Shown: one piece after another, positions 55,163-63,926 of the stretch | Position numbering within the stretch: position 1 is the stretch's first letter | How the letters are laid out: every line of letters starts with the position of its first letter | Source of the DNA: Nocardioides halotolerans DSM 19273 | GTDB taxonomy: Bacteria > Actinomycetota > Actinomycetes > Propionibacteriales > Nocardioidaceae | Direction: 5' to 3' | DNA: 64,000 bases | Assembly: GCF_000422805.1 (NCBI RefSeq) | Contig: NZ_AUGT01000021.1 | Span: 62,001-126,000 of the forward strand | Program-made: the position numbers and the translations under genes | The notes under the pieces: generated by a model | Database searches by the model: none | Told to the model about the DNA's origin: nothing | Seen by the model: the letters and a program-made list of their open reading frames with translations, nothing else

Positions 55163-55846
55163 TCAGAAGAGGCGGTGGCTGGGGTCGTCGAGGCCGCGGA
55201 GGGCGTCGTAGTCGACGACCGCGCAGGTGATGCCGCGGTCCTCGGCCAGGACGCGGGCCTGCGGCTTGATGAGCTGGGCGGCGAAGATGCCGCGGACCGG
55301 GCCCTTGGTGGTCAGGAGGGGCTCTCGGTTGAGCAGGTCGAGGTAGCGGGTGAGCTGCTCGACGCCGTCGATCTCGCCGCGGCGCTTGATCTCGACCGCG
55401 ACCGAGAGGCCGGAGGCGTCGCGGCACATCAGGTCGACCGGGCCGATGGCGGTGGGGTACTCGCGACGCACGAGCGTCAGCCCCTCGGCGAGGGTGGCCG
55501 GGTGCTCGGCCAGCAGCTCCTGGAGGTGCTTCTCCACGCCGTCCTTCTGGAGGCCCGGGTCGACGCCGAGCTCGTGGGAGGAGTCGTGCTGGATCTCCTC
55601 GAGCAGGATCCGCAGCGTGTCGCCGTCCTTGCCCGTGACGGTCCACTCGACGGTGCCGTCCTCCGAGACGCCCTCCTTGACCGAGCAGGGCGGCGACATC
55701 CAGTTGAGGGGCTTGTAGGAGCCGCCGTCGGAGTGCACCAGCACGGAGCCGTCGGCCTTGACCATCAGCACGCGCGGCGCCATCGGCAGGTGAGCGGTGA
55801 GCCGCCCCGCGTAGTCGACCTGGCAGCGGGCCACGACCAATCTCAC
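55163..55846 (-). CDS. nucS: mismatch-specific endonuclease NucS (EndoMS)
   Basis: The 227-residue nuclease cuts both strands at mismatches and replaces MutS/MutL repair in most actinobacteria. It has an N-terminal DNA-binding domain and a C-terminal RecB-like nuclease with GPVDLMCRD (about residues 135-143) and VAVEIKRRG (Glu/Lys, about 149-157), plus QLTRYLDLL. The last residues (DPSHRLF) look like the C-terminal beta-clamp-binding tail. GTG 55846 starts the frame. It lies at the same place in gene order as Rv1321. Mutation-rate control is the expected role. Confidence 0.95.
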   Translation of the reverse strand: MRLVVARCQVDYAGRLTAHLPMAPRVLMVKADGSVLVHSDGGSYKPLNWMSPPCSVKEGVSEDGTVEWTVTGKDGDTLRILLEEIQHDSSHELGVDPGLQKDGVEKHLQELLAEHPATLAEGLTLVRREYPTAIGPVDLMCRDASGLSVAVEIKRRGEIDGVEQLTRYLDLLNREPLLTTKGPVRGIFAAQLIKPQARVLAEDRGITCAVVDYDALRGLDDPSHRLF

Positions 55847-55882
55847 GAGGGCCGAATCTACCGTGGCCGCGGCTCCCGCCCC

Positions 55883-57862
55883 TCAGCAGATGACCGCGAC
55901 CACGGTCCCCTTGCCGCCGGCCCCCGGCGACGCGCCGTACGACGACGTCTTGACGACCACGAGGTGGGTGACCGTGCCGGTGATGCTCGAGCCCGCCTTG
56001 GTGACCTTGCTCGTCACGAGCGTGCCCATGTAGCTCGGCACCGTCGCCGGCGGAGCACCGCTGTTGCCCGGGTCGGCGGCGAAGGTCCCGCCGCAGGCCG
56101 GCGGCGTGCCGGGCGAGGTCGCGAAGCCCTTGAAGGCGTTCGGCGCGGCCCCGCCGCTGAGCGAGTTGTCCTTCTCCCACTGCGCGCCGAAGAACGTCAC
56201 CGCCGAGCCGGTCGCGGCGTTGCGGTCGCCGATGGCGAAGGCGCCACGGCTCGGGAACGCGTAGACGATCACCGAGTCGGAGTCGGAGCTGGCGAGGTAG
56301 TAGTCGTCCTGGGCGAACTCCGAGACCACGCTCACCGGGCCGAGCGGCTGGGCGACCGCGGCGATGTCGCAGGCCGCGCGTCCGGCCGCGTCGGTGAGCG
56401 CGGTGCAGCTCTGCGCCGACGAGCCGGTGCCGAGGGTGAAGGTCACGCTCCGGCCGGCGATGGCCGGGGCGCCGTCGTCCTCGGTGAGGAGGGCCGACGC
56501 GTGCGCCGTGCCGCCGTCGAGGATGACGGTGTCGCCGGTGTAGACGAGCGAGGTCTGCTCGCGGGTGACCATGAACGTCGTGCTCGTCGAGCTGGGCTGG
56601 CTGCCCGCGTCGCCGGCGAACGACGCCGAGACGGTGTACGCGCCCGCCGGCTCCTGCGGCGTGATCGAGCAGGAGGCCCGGCCCGCCGCGTCGGTGACGG
56701 CGTCGCAGCTCTCCGAGGCCATGGAGAAGTGCACGGTCCTGCCGACGACCGGCGAGGCGTCGTAGGTGCGGGTGAGCGTGGCCCCGAGCGTGGCCGGGTC
56801 GTGGAAGTCGCCGTTCGTCGCGCCGTCGTAGGTCAGCGTCGTCCGGGCCCGCTCGACGGTCTGGGTCACCGAGCCCGAGCTCCCGTTGTGGGTGCCGCTG
56901 CCGGCGTACGTCGCTGTGATCGTGTGGCTGCCGACGGTGAGGACGGACGTGCTGACCGAGGCCTTCCCGGACCCGTCGAGGGTGCCGGTCCCGAGGGCCG
57001 TCCCGTTGTCGCTGAACTGCACCGTGCCACCCGGGGTGCCCGCGCCCGGCGCGACCGGGCCGACGGTCGCCGTGAACGTCACCGACTGCCCCAGCTCCGA
57101 CGGGTTGTGCGAGGACGACACCGTGGTCTGGGTGTCCGACTTCTGCACGATCTGGCCGCCGGCCAGGGCACCGGAGCTGTCGAGGGTGTTCGGGTTGGTG
57201 CTCGTGAACGCCGCCGTGACCGGGTGGTTGCCGACCGTCAGCGTCGAGGTGCTGACCGAGGCGTGCCCGGCGCCGTCGACGGCTTGCGGGGCGCCGAGGT
57301 CGGCCCCGTCGACCTGGAACTGGACGGTGCCGGCGACCGCTCCACCGCCCGTCCTGGTGACGGCGGCGGTGAACGTGACGTCCTGCCCGAAGCTCGAGGG
57401 GTTGGCCGAGGACCCGATCCCGACGCTGCTCGGCTGGGCCGGCGGCGGGTTCACGTGGTGGCTCGCCGCCACGATGCCCGGGCACGGGCCGGTGTTGAGG
57501 ATCGCGACAGCCACGATGGTGTGGTCGCCCACGTCGAGGCTGGAGGTGGTGAAGAACGCCTCCGTGTTGTCCTTCAGCGGCACCAGCGGCACGATCTCCG
57601 TGCCGAGGAAGCTGGCGCCGTCGAAGAAGTTCACCACCCCGACCGGTGACGGGCCCGTCTCCGCCGGCAGGCTGGCCGCGGCGAAGAACCGGAAGGTCGC
57701 GGGCTGACCCAAGGTGCTCGGGTTGCTCCTCGCCTGCAGGGTGCAGGCCGTCGTGATGGTGCCCGCAGCCGCCGGTGGCGACAGCGGACCGAGGAGCAGG
57801 GCGCCACCGACGAGGGCACCGGCCAGGAGCGTGGCAGAACCGTTGCGCGGGAGACCGACCAT
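55883..57862 (-). CDS. secreted Ig-like repeat protein
   Basis: The 659-residue protein has a signal peptide (MVGLPRNGSATLLAGALVGG onward, cleavage near AAAG at about 34). At least three Ig-like (Big_3/Ig-like_3) repeats follow: GTVQFQVDGADLGAPQAVDG, GTVQFSDNGTALGTGTLDGS and related strands with SVSTSTLTVGNHPVTA-type ends (about residues 38-345). A second half has paired cysteines (SCDAVTDAAGRASCS; SCTALTDAAGRAACD) in another two repeats. A Gly/Ala-rich C-terminal domain ends in VVAVIC. No LPxTG or anchor is seen, so it is likely released or held by its C-terminal domain. It is divergent from the GNAT gene. Confidence 0.85.
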   Translation of the reverse strand: MVGLPRNGSATLLAGALVGGALLLGPLSPPAAAGTITTACTLQARSNPSTLGQPATFRFFAAASLPAETGPSPVGVVNFFDGASFLGTEIVPLVPLKDNTEAFFTTSSLDVGDHTIVAVAILNTGPCPGIVAASHHVNPPPAQPSSVGIGSSANPSSFGQDVTFTAAVTRTGGGAVAGTVQFQVDGADLGAPQAVDGAGHASVSTSTLTVGNHPVTAAFTSTNPNTLDSSGALAGGQIVQKSDTQTTVSSSHNPSELGQSVTFTATVGPVAPGAGTPGGTVQFSDNGTALGTGTLDGSGKASVSTSVLTVGSHTITATYAGSGTHNGSSGSVTQTVERARTTLTYDGATNGDFHDPATLGATLTRTYDASPVVGRTVHFSMASESCDAVTDAAGRASCSITPQEPAGAYTVSASFAGDAGSQPSSTSTTFMVTREQTSLVYTGDTVILDGGTAHASALLTEDDGAPAIAGRSVTFTLGTGSSAQSCTALTDAAGRAACDIAAVAQPLGPVSVVSEFAQDDYYLASSDSDSVIVYAFPSRGAFAIGDRNAATGSAVTFFGAQWEKDNSLSGGAAPNAFKGFATSPGTPPACGGTFAADPGNSGAPPATVPSYMGTLVTSKVTKAGSSITGTVTHLVVVKTSSYGASPGAGGKGTVVAVIC

Positions 57863-57895
57863 GGTGGCATCGTCCTCGGCGTGGACCCGGACGGC

Positions 57896-58435
57896 ATGAC
57901 CCCATTGGGCTATGTGCGTCCGCGGATCCGTGCGGCCCGGGCGTCCGACCTCCGGCACGTCGCGCCGATCGAGGACGCCGGCGGACCGCAGTTCGCGGAG
58001 CACTTCGGCGAGGCCGTCGAGCCGGTCCTGCTCAGCCCGGCGACGGACGGCCGGCACCGCGCCGCCGAGCCCGGGTTCCTCCTGGTCGCCGTCGGCGAGG
58101 ACGACGAGCCGGTCGGCTTCGTGCACGTGCTGGAGCTCGACGGGCACGCCCACCTCGAGCAGCTCTCGGTCCACCCCACCCACCAGCGCCGGGGGATCGG
58201 CGCCGCCCTGACGCGCGCGGCGATCGCGGAGGCCCGCGCCCGCGGCTTCGACCGGCTCAGTCTCTGCACCTACCGCGACGTGCCGTGGAACGGCCCGTTC
58301 TACCGGTCGCTCGGGTTCGCCGAGGTCGCCGAGGCCGACCTCGCGCCGTACGAGCGCCGGCTCCGCGAGGTGGAGCGCGACCTGCGTCTCGACGTGAACG
58401 GCGTGCGCGTCGTGATGAGCATCGCACTCGGGTGA
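57896..58435 (+). CDS. GNAT family acetyltransferase
   Basis: The 179-residue product shows the GNAT fold: RIRAARASDLRHVAPIEDAG at the start, VGFVHVLELDGHAHLEQLSV, the acetyl-CoA loop HPTHQRRGIGAALTRAAIAE (R/Q-x2-G-x-G/A), then GFDRLSLCTYRDVPWNGPFY and SLGF. It moves an acetyl group from acetyl-CoA to an unknown amine. The ATG at 57896 is favoured; a GTG at 57881 would add five residues. It diverges from the Ig-like protein across a 33-base gap, so the two promoters overlap. Confidence 0.88.
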   Translation: MTPLGYVRPRIRAARASDLRHVAPIEDAGGPQFAEHFGEAVEPVLLSPATDGRHRAAEPGFLLVAVGEDDEPVGFVHVLELDGHAHLEQLSVHPTHQRRGIGAALTRAAIAEARARGFDRLSLCTYRDVPWNGPFYRSLGFAEVAEADLAPYERRLREVERDLRLDVNGVRVVMSIALG

Positions 58436-58468
58436 ACACTCGCTAACCGGTCAACTAGGCTCCGGCGC

Positions 58469-60283
58469 ATGACTGAGCAGGCCGCCCAGCCCCGCACGTT
58501 CTCGACCATCGGCGTCGTCGGACTCGGCACCATGGGTGCCGGCATCGCCGAGGTGTTCGCGCGCAACGGGTTCAGCGTCATCGGCGTCGAGGTCAACGAC
58601 GACGCGCTGGCCCGTGGCCGGCAGCACCTCGAGCACTCGACGTCGCGAGCGGTGAAGCGCGAGAAGCTCACCGAGGCGGAGGCCGCCGAGCTGCTGGCCC
58701 GGATCACCCTGACGACCACGATGAAGGACCTGCACGAGGCCGACTTCGTCGTCGAGGCCGTCGTCGAGTCGCTCGAGGTGAAGAAGCAGATCTTCGCCGA
58801 GCTCGAGGGCATCGTCGCGCCCGACGCGATCCTGGCGACCAACACCTCGTCGCTGAGCGTCACCGAGATCTCGACCGCCAACGCCCACCCGGGCCGGGTC
58901 ATCGGCGTCCACTTCTTCAACCCGGCGCCGGTGCAGAACCTCGTCGAGATCGTCCGCACCGTCGTCACCGAGCCGCAGGTGCTGGAGGACGTCACCGCGC
59001 TGGTCGAGCAGCTCGGCAAGAACCCCGTCGTCTGCGGCGACAAGGCGGGCTTCATCGCCAACACGCTGCTCTTCGGCTACCTCAACCACGCGGTCGCGAT
59101 GTTCGAGGGCAAGTTCGCCTCGCGCGAGGACATCGACGCCGCGATGCGCTTCGGCTGCGGCTACCCGATGGGTCCGCTCCAGCTGCTCGACCTGATCGGC
59201 CTCGACACGGCCTACGAGATCCTCGAGACGATGTACCGCCAGGGCCGCGACCGCCTGCACGCGCCGGCCCCGATCCTCAAGCAGCTGGTCACCGCCGGCA
59301 TGCTCGGCCGCAAGACCGGCCGCGGCTTCTACACCTACGACGGGCCCGACAGCCCGGTCACCGTCGCCGACGACCTCACGCCGAGCGCCGACGACCGCCC
59401 GCAGCTGCAGCACCACATCGCGAAGGTCGGCGTCGTCGGCACCGGCACGATGGCCGGCGGCATCGTCGAGGTGTTCGCCAAGGGCGGGTACGACGTCCTC
59501 TTCGTCGGCCGCAGCCAGGACAAGGTCGACGGCGTGACCGCCGCGATCACCCGCAACTTGGACAAGCAGATCCAGCGCGGCCGGGCGACCGAGGACGACA
59601 AGGCGGCCGTGCTCGCCAGGGTCACCGGGACGACCTCGCTCGACGACCTGCGCGACGTCGACATCGTCGTCGAGGCGATCGCCGAGGACCTCGCGATCAA
59701 GACCACGCTGTTCAACAACCTCGACGACATCTGCACCGGTGGAAATGGGGGGCGAGGCGCGATCCTGGCCACCACGACGTCCTCGCTGCCGGTCATCGAG
59801 CTCGCGCGGGCCACCGACCGGCCCCAGGACGTCATCGGCATGCACTTCTTCAACCCCGCGCCTGTGATGAAGCTGGTCGAGGTGGTCTCGACGGTGATGA
59901 CCGACGACGACGTCGCCCAGACCGTCCGCGCGCTCTGCGACAAGGTCGGGAAGGTCGCGGTCTCGTGCGCCGACCGCGCCGGGTTCATCGTCAACGCCCT
60001 GCTGTTCCCCTACCTCAACGACGCGGTCAAGATGCTCGAGGCGCACTACGCCACCGCCGACGACATCGACACCGCGATGAAGCAGGGCTGTGCGCTCCCC
60101 ATGGGCCCCTTCGAGCTCCTCGACGTTGTCGGCAACGACGTGTCGCTGGCCATCCAGCGCGAGCTCTACCTGGAGTTCCGCGAGCCGGGCTTCGCGCCCG
60201 CCCCGCTGCTGGAGCACCTGGTGACGGCCGGCTACCTCGGCCGCAAGACCAAGCGCGGCTTCCGGGACTACTCGGTCCGCTGA
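58469..60283 (+). CDS. tandem-duplicated 3-hydroxyacyl-CoA dehydrogenase
   Basis: The 604-residue protein consists of two complete 3-hydroxyacyl-CoA (3-hydroxybutyryl-CoA) dehydrogenase units. Unit 1 (about residues 10-300) has VVGLGTMGAGIAEVFARNGF, NTSSLSV, GVHFFNPAPV and GFIANTLLFGYLN; unit 2 (about 320-604) has VVGTGTMAGGIVEVFAKGGY, TTSSLPV, GMHFFNPAPVMKLVEV and GFIVNALLFPYLN. Both keep the Ser, His and Asn expected for catalysis. They oxidise (S)-3-hydroxyacyl-CoA with NAD in fatty-acid or polyhydroxybutyrate metabolism. TAGGCT lies about 8 bases before the ATG. Internal pairs of this sort are unusual and may form one pseudo-dimer. Confidence 0.92.
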   Translation: MTEQAAQPRTFSTIGVVGLGTMGAGIAEVFARNGFSVIGVEVNDDALARGRQHLEHSTSRAVKREKLTEAEAAELLARITLTTTMKDLHEADFVVEAVVESLEVKKQIFAELEGIVAPDAILATNTSSLSVTEISTANAHPGRVIGVHFFNPAPVQNLVEIVRTVVTEPQVLEDVTALVEQLGKNPVVCGDKAGFIANTLLFGYLNHAVAMFEGKFASREDIDAAMRFGCGYPMGPLQLLDLIGLDTAYEILETMYRQGRDRLHAPAPILKQLVTAGMLGRKTGRGFYTYDGPDSPVTVADDLTPSADDRPQLQHHIAKVGVVGTGTMAGGIVEVFAKGGYDVLFVGRSQDKVDGVTAAITRNLDKQIQRGRATEDDKAAVLARVTGTTSLDDLRDVDIVVEAIAEDLAIKTTLFNNLDDICTGGNGGRGAILATTTSSLPVIELARATDRPQDVIGMHFFNPAPVMKLVEVVSTVMTDDDVAQTVRALCDKVGKVAVSCADRAGFIVNALLFPYLNDAVKMLEAHYATADDIDTAMKQGCALPMGPFELLDVVGNDVSLAIQRELYLEFREPGFAPAPLLEHLVTAGYLGRKTKRGFRDYSVR

Positions 60284-60472
60284 TCGCGCGAGCCACGGAG
60301 CGGGATGGTCCGTGACGTCTGTGCCTGGAACCAGCGTTTCCACGGCTCGAACGTCAGGGACTATCCCGACCGAGCCACGTGCAGGTCGACTCCGGCCGTG
60401 TCCGCACGGGCCCGGCAGATGGCCTGGGCGGGCCATGGACAACCCGTCGTGCCGTGGGGTGGTCTCAGGGGC

Positions 60473-61066
60473 ATGACGTTCCTGCGCCGCGGCGCCGTCC
60501 TGATCTCCCCGCTGGCCGTGCTCGCCGGCTGCCTGGTCGCCGCGCCGCAGGCGCAGGCCGCTCCGGCCGACACCGCGCGTGCAGCCAAGCCCGCGTGCGC
60601 GCGCACGCTCGCGGCGTACCCGATCCTCAGGCCGGGTGACCGCAAGGCCGCCGTGCGCACCCTGCAGTGCTCGCTGAACGACGTCGGAGCCGGGCCGGTG
60701 GTCGTGGACGGGTTCTACGGCCCGCAGACCAAGGCGGCGGTCAAGAGGATCACCGACGGCTTCGAGGGCACCGGGGCCCCGCACCCCTACCGGATCAACA
60801 ACGGCTTCTGGACGCTGCTGTTCGGTCGCCAGCTGCCGGACAGCAACCTCGCGATCGGCGCCCACGGTCCGGTCGTGAAGATCCTGCAACGGGCACTGCG
60901 CGCCGCGGGCGCGACCATCGTCGTCGACGGAAGCTTCGGGCCGCAGACCCAGCGCGTCGTCAAGGCCTACCAGCGCGAGCACCACATCCGGCCGGCCAAC
61001 GGCGTCGTCAACGAGGACACCCGGTTCTTCCTCGGCATGGGCGGGGTGTTCGGCCAGCTCAGCTGA
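60473..61066 (+). CDS. secreted peptidoglycan-binding protein (two PG_binding_1 units)
   Basis: The 197-residue product has a signal peptide (SPLAVLAGCLVAAPQAQAA, cleavage near residue 30) and two peptidoglycan-binding-1 repeats: LRPGDRKAAVRTLQCSLNDV then DGFYGPQTKAAVKRI, and IGAHGPVVKILQRALRAAGA then DGSFGPQTQRVVKAYQ. The QTxxAV pattern is the signature. No catalytic domain is present, so it may only bind the wall. ATG 60473 follows CAGGGGC. The stop lies exactly at the edge of an inverted repeat shared with the convergent gene. Confidence 0.85.
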   Translation: MTFLRRGAVLISPLAVLAGCLVAAPQAQAAPADTARAAKPACARTLAAYPILRPGDRKAAVRTLQCSLNDVGAGPVVVDGFYGPQTKAAVKRITDGFEGTGAPHPYRINNGFWTLLFGRQLPDSNLAIGAHGPVVKILQRALRAAGATIVVDGSFGPQTQRVVKAYQREHHIRPANGVVNEDTRFFLGMGGVFGQLS

Positions 61067-61140
61067 GCCGTGTCTCTCAATTCATGGCGGCGCCGGACGC
61101 CGCCCAGATCACGCATCCACCAGCAATTCAGAGACACGGC
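61067..61140. repeat. 74 bp inverted-repeat unit between convergent genes
   Basis: GCCGTGTCTCTCAATT (61067-61082) and AATTCAGAGACACGGC (61125-61140) pair at 15 of 16 positions. Inside, GGCGGCG-CCGGA-CGCCGCC forms a second hairpin. It starts immediately after the peptidoglycan-binding gene stop and contains the stop of the minus-strand gene (TCA at 61128-61130). Two-way terminator or MITE-like palindrome are both possible. Confidence 0.7.
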
Positions 61141-62030
61141 CTAGCGGTGACCGCCAGCTCGAGGAGGAGCGACGGCACGGCCGGGTCGTCGGCGTCGACC
61201 ACCGCGACCAGGTCGAGCACGTCGTCGCGCCGGCCCGCCAGCGCCAGGCCCTCGAGCTTGGCCACCGCGCCGTCGACGAGCGGGAGCTCGGCCAGGTCGA
61301 GCACCTGCTCGCCGTCGAGCAGGGCGAGCGCGGCGCCGACCACCGGCCCGTCGTCGTAGGTCGACGGCGAGTCCTCCGCCGCCGCGCTGACCAGCACCAG
61401 CCCGCCCGGGAGGCCGATCGCGTCGGTGATCGCCAGACCCACGCCGGCGACGGTGCCGAGGTCGTAGCGCCGCACGGCGGACACCCGCACGGCCGCGGGC
61501 GCGCCGGTGGCCTGGTCGAGCAGCGCATCGAGCGCGACGTCGACGCTGGCCGTCGGTGCGCCGGCCGAGGGGAGGCCGCGCTGGAACCACCGGAGCGCCT
61601 CGCCGACGACGGTCGCGCCCTCGAGGTTGAGCTGGTCGGCGGGGACCTCGAGGACGTCCGCGACGTGCGCGTAGACCGGCGCGAGGCCCGCGACCTGGAT
61701 CGCGCTCTCGGAGAGGAGCACGCAGCGCATCCGGGCCGCCGTCGACCCCGACCCGAGGGCGAGCGTCCGTCCGTCGGGGAGCGCCACCACCGCCTCGAGG
61801 TCGGGCTTGAGCGCCTTCGTGCCGGCCGCCTCCGCGAACGTGTCGTGACCCTGGACCGGAGGGAGCAGGCGGAGCCGCCGGCCCGACCCCGCCTCCCACA
61901 CGCAGCCGTGGGTGGCGTCGTCCTGCACGACCAGCCAGCCGGCGGCGTACCTCGCGATGCCGGAGGCGGCCCGGACCGGCGTCCCGTCGCGGAACCGCAG
62001 GGGCGTGGCGCCGGCCAGCTCGATCCTCAC
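61128..62030 (-). CDS. hypothetical protein, beta-propeller-like
   Basis: The 300-residue protein is built of repeated strand-turn segments, such as RYAAGWLVVQDDATHGCVWE, LPDGRTLALGSGSTAARM and EGLALAGRRDDVLDLVAVVD, which suggest a beta-propeller or repeated beta-sheet fold. I associate the VAKLEGLAL signature loosely with DUF6929. No signal peptide, membrane segment or catalytic motif is seen. The GTG at 62030 starts the conserved RIELAG; an earlier in-frame start would add non-conserved residues. Its stop lies inside the inverted repeat. Function is unknown. Confidence 0.65.
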   Translation of the reverse strand: MRIELAGATPLRFRDGTPVRAASGIARYAAGWLVVQDDATHGCVWEAGSGRRLRLLPPVQGHDTFAEAAGTKALKPDLEAVVALPDGRTLALGSGSTAARMRCVLLSESAIQVAGLAPVYAHVADVLEVPADQLNLEGATVVGEALRWFQRGLPSAGAPTASVDVALDALLDQATGAPAAVRVSAVRRYDLGTVAGVGLAITDAIGLPGGLVLVSAAAEDSPSTYDDGPVVGAALALLDGEQVLDLAELPLVDGAVAKLEGLALAGRRDDVLDLVAVVDADDPAVPSLLLELAVTARPCL

Positions 62031-62082
62031 GAAATGATCCGGGTGGTCATGTGAGCATGGTCTCAGGGGTACCAGCCTCGGT

Positions 62083-63567
62083 ATGAACGTGGAGACAGGT
62101 CGGATCACCACCGACATCCCTGCTCGCCTCGACCGGCTGCCGTGGGCCCGCTGGCACTGGCTCGTCGTGATCGGTCTCGGCACCGTGTGGATCCTCGACG
62201 GCCTCGAGGTCACCATCGTCGGCTCGATGTCCGACGCCCTCAAGCCCGACGGCGACGGCCTCGGCATGAGCAGCTTCCAGGTCGGCTTCGCCGGCGCGGC
62301 GTACGTCGCCGGCGCCTGCCTGGGCGCGCTGTTCTTCGGTCAGCTGACCGACCGCCTCGGCCGCAAGAAGCTGTTCATGGTCTCACTGGGCGTCTACTCG
62401 GTGGCCACCGTGCTCACGGCGTTCTCGATGAACCCCATGTGGTACTTCGCCGCCCGGTTCCTGACCGGCACCGGCATCGGCGGCGAGTACGCCGCCATCA
62501 ACTCCGCGATCGACGAGCTGATCCCCGCCAAGTACCGCGGCCGCGTCGACGTCGCCATCAACGGCTCGTTCTGGGTGGGTGCCGCCGGTGGTGCGCTGCT
62601 CACCATCCCGCTGCTCGACCCGACCGTCATCGACCAGGCCTGGGGCTGGCGGCTCGCGTTCGGCCTCGGCGCGATCCTGGCCGTCGGCATCCTCCTCGTG
62701 CGTCGCAACGTGCCGGAGAGCCCGCGCTGGCTGTTCATCCACGGGCGCGAGGACGAGGCCGAGGAGATCGTGCGCGAGATCGAGCGCACGGTGCGCGACG
62801 AGTCCGGCAAGGAGCTGCACGACGTCTCCGAGACGATCACGATCCGGCAGCGCCGGACGATCAGCATCCCGATGATCGCAAGGACGGTGTTCACGCTCTA
62901 CCCGAAGCGGACGGTGCTCTGCTTCTCGCTCTTCGTCGGGCAGGCGTTCCTCTACAACGCCTTCTTCTTCACCTACGGCGACACCCTCAGCACGTTCCTC
63001 GACGTCGGCCAGACCGGGTGGTACATCGCGGTCTTCGCGGCCAGCAACTTCGCCGGTGCGCTGCTCCTGAGCCCGCTCTTCGACTCCCTGGGCCGGGTCA
63101 AGATGATCACGTTCACTTACGTCGCCTCGGGCATCCTGCTCGCCGTCACCGGCTTCTTCCTCGCGGACTTCTCGGCGGTCACGCTCACGCTGATGGGCTG
63201 CATCGTGTTCTTCATGGCCTCGGCCGGCGCGAGCGCCGCCTACCTCACGGCCAGCGAGATCTTCCCGATGGAGACCCGGGCGCTGTGCATCGCCTTCTTC
63301 TACGCGATCGGCACGGCCGCAGGCGGCATCGCCGGACCGCTGCTGTTCGGCTACCTCATCGACCACGCGACGGCCTCGAAGGACATCGGCGGCATCGCCA
63401 TCGGCTACTACATCGGCGCCGCGCTGATGGTCGCGGGCGGCATCGTCGAGGCCTTCCTCGGCGTCAAGGCCGAGGGCCAGTCGCTGGAGAGCATCGCGCA
63501 GCCGCTCACCGCCGAGGACGCCGACAGCGGCGCGCCGGGCTCGACGCCGGAGCCCGCGACCGCCTGA
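62083..63567 (+). CDS. MFS transporter, sugar-porter-like
   Basis: The 494-residue protein has twelve membrane helices and sugar-porter/AAHS-type MFS signatures: the helix 2-3 loop QLTDRLGRKKLFMVSLG, the helix 6 end PESPRWLFIHGREDEAEEIV (RxSPRWL type), the helix 8-9 loop LFDSLGRVKMITFTY and the helix 10-11 EIFPMETRALCIAF. A soluble acidic central loop and C-terminal tail are typical. It imports an organic substrate, probably a sugar or aromatic acid, by proton symport. Substrate is unknown. ATG 62083 is plausible; the region lies divergent from the beta-propeller-like gene. The next small gene follows 60 bases downstream. Confidence 0.88.
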   Translation: MNVETGRITTDIPARLDRLPWARWHWLVVIGLGTVWILDGLEVTIVGSMSDALKPDGDGLGMSSFQVGFAGAAYVAGACLGALFFGQLTDRLGRKKLFMVSLGVYSVATVLTAFSMNPMWYFAARFLTGTGIGGEYAAINSAIDELIPAKYRGRVDVAINGSFWVGAAGGALLTIPLLDPTVIDQAWGWRLAFGLGAILAVGILLVRRNVPESPRWLFIHGREDEAEEIVREIERTVRDESGKELHDVSETITIRQRRTISIPMIARTVFTLYPKRTVLCFSLFVGQAFLYNAFFFTYGDTLSTFLDVGQTGWYIAVFAASNFAGALLLSPLFDSLGRVKMITFTYVASGILLAVTGFFLADFSAVTLTLMGCIVFFMASAGASAAYLTASEIFPMETRALCIAFFYAIGTAAGGIAGPLLFGYLIDHATASKDIGGIAIGYYIGAALMVAGGIVEAFLGVKAEGQSLESIAQPLTAEDADSGAPGSTPEPATA

Positions 63568-63627
63568 CCGGCGCCGTCCACCGCGCCGTCCACCGCGCGA
63601 CCCGAGCAACCACCGAAGGAGCTCACC

Positions 63628-63864
63628 ATGCCGATGCCACCTCCCAAGGCCAGCACCGAGGGCAAGCGGGACCGTCAGGTCTTCCACGAGATGGGCCAGA
63701 TCGTCCGCGCGCTCGAGACCAACGGCCCGCAGCAGCCCGACCGGCTCGCCGACCTGGTCGGGGCGGCGTACTGGGAGCAGGACCGGTTCGACCGCGCGCT
63801 CGCGTTCGTCGTCCAGGACGGCCTGGCCTACCGCACCGACGAGGGCCTGCTCGCGGCGTCCTGA
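63628..63864 (+). CDS. small helical protein, unknown
   Basis: A 78-residue frame starts MPMPPPKASTEGKRDRQVFH and contains LETNGPQQPDRLADLVGAAY then WEQDRFDRALAFVVQDGLAY, resembling a winged-helix or DprA-like helix-turn-helix fold of about 65 residues. GAAGGAG precedes the ATG by about 6 bases. It follows the MFS gene by 60 bases and may regulate or accompany it, but no family can be named. Confidence 0.6.
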   Translation: MPMPPPKASTEGKRDRQVFHEMGQIVRALETNGPQQPDRLADLVGAAYWEQDRFDRALAFVVQDGLAYRTDEGLLAAS

Positions 63865-63926
63865 TGCCGACCGGCCCACGACGCGGGAGCTCGGGGGCTC
63901 CGACCTCTGATCGGTAGGTTCGACAG

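Noticed and set aside
58451..60985. Long minus-strand frame antisense to the dehydrogenase gene
   Set aside because: Shadow frame of a well-supported gene with repetitive His/Arg/Val/Asp composition.
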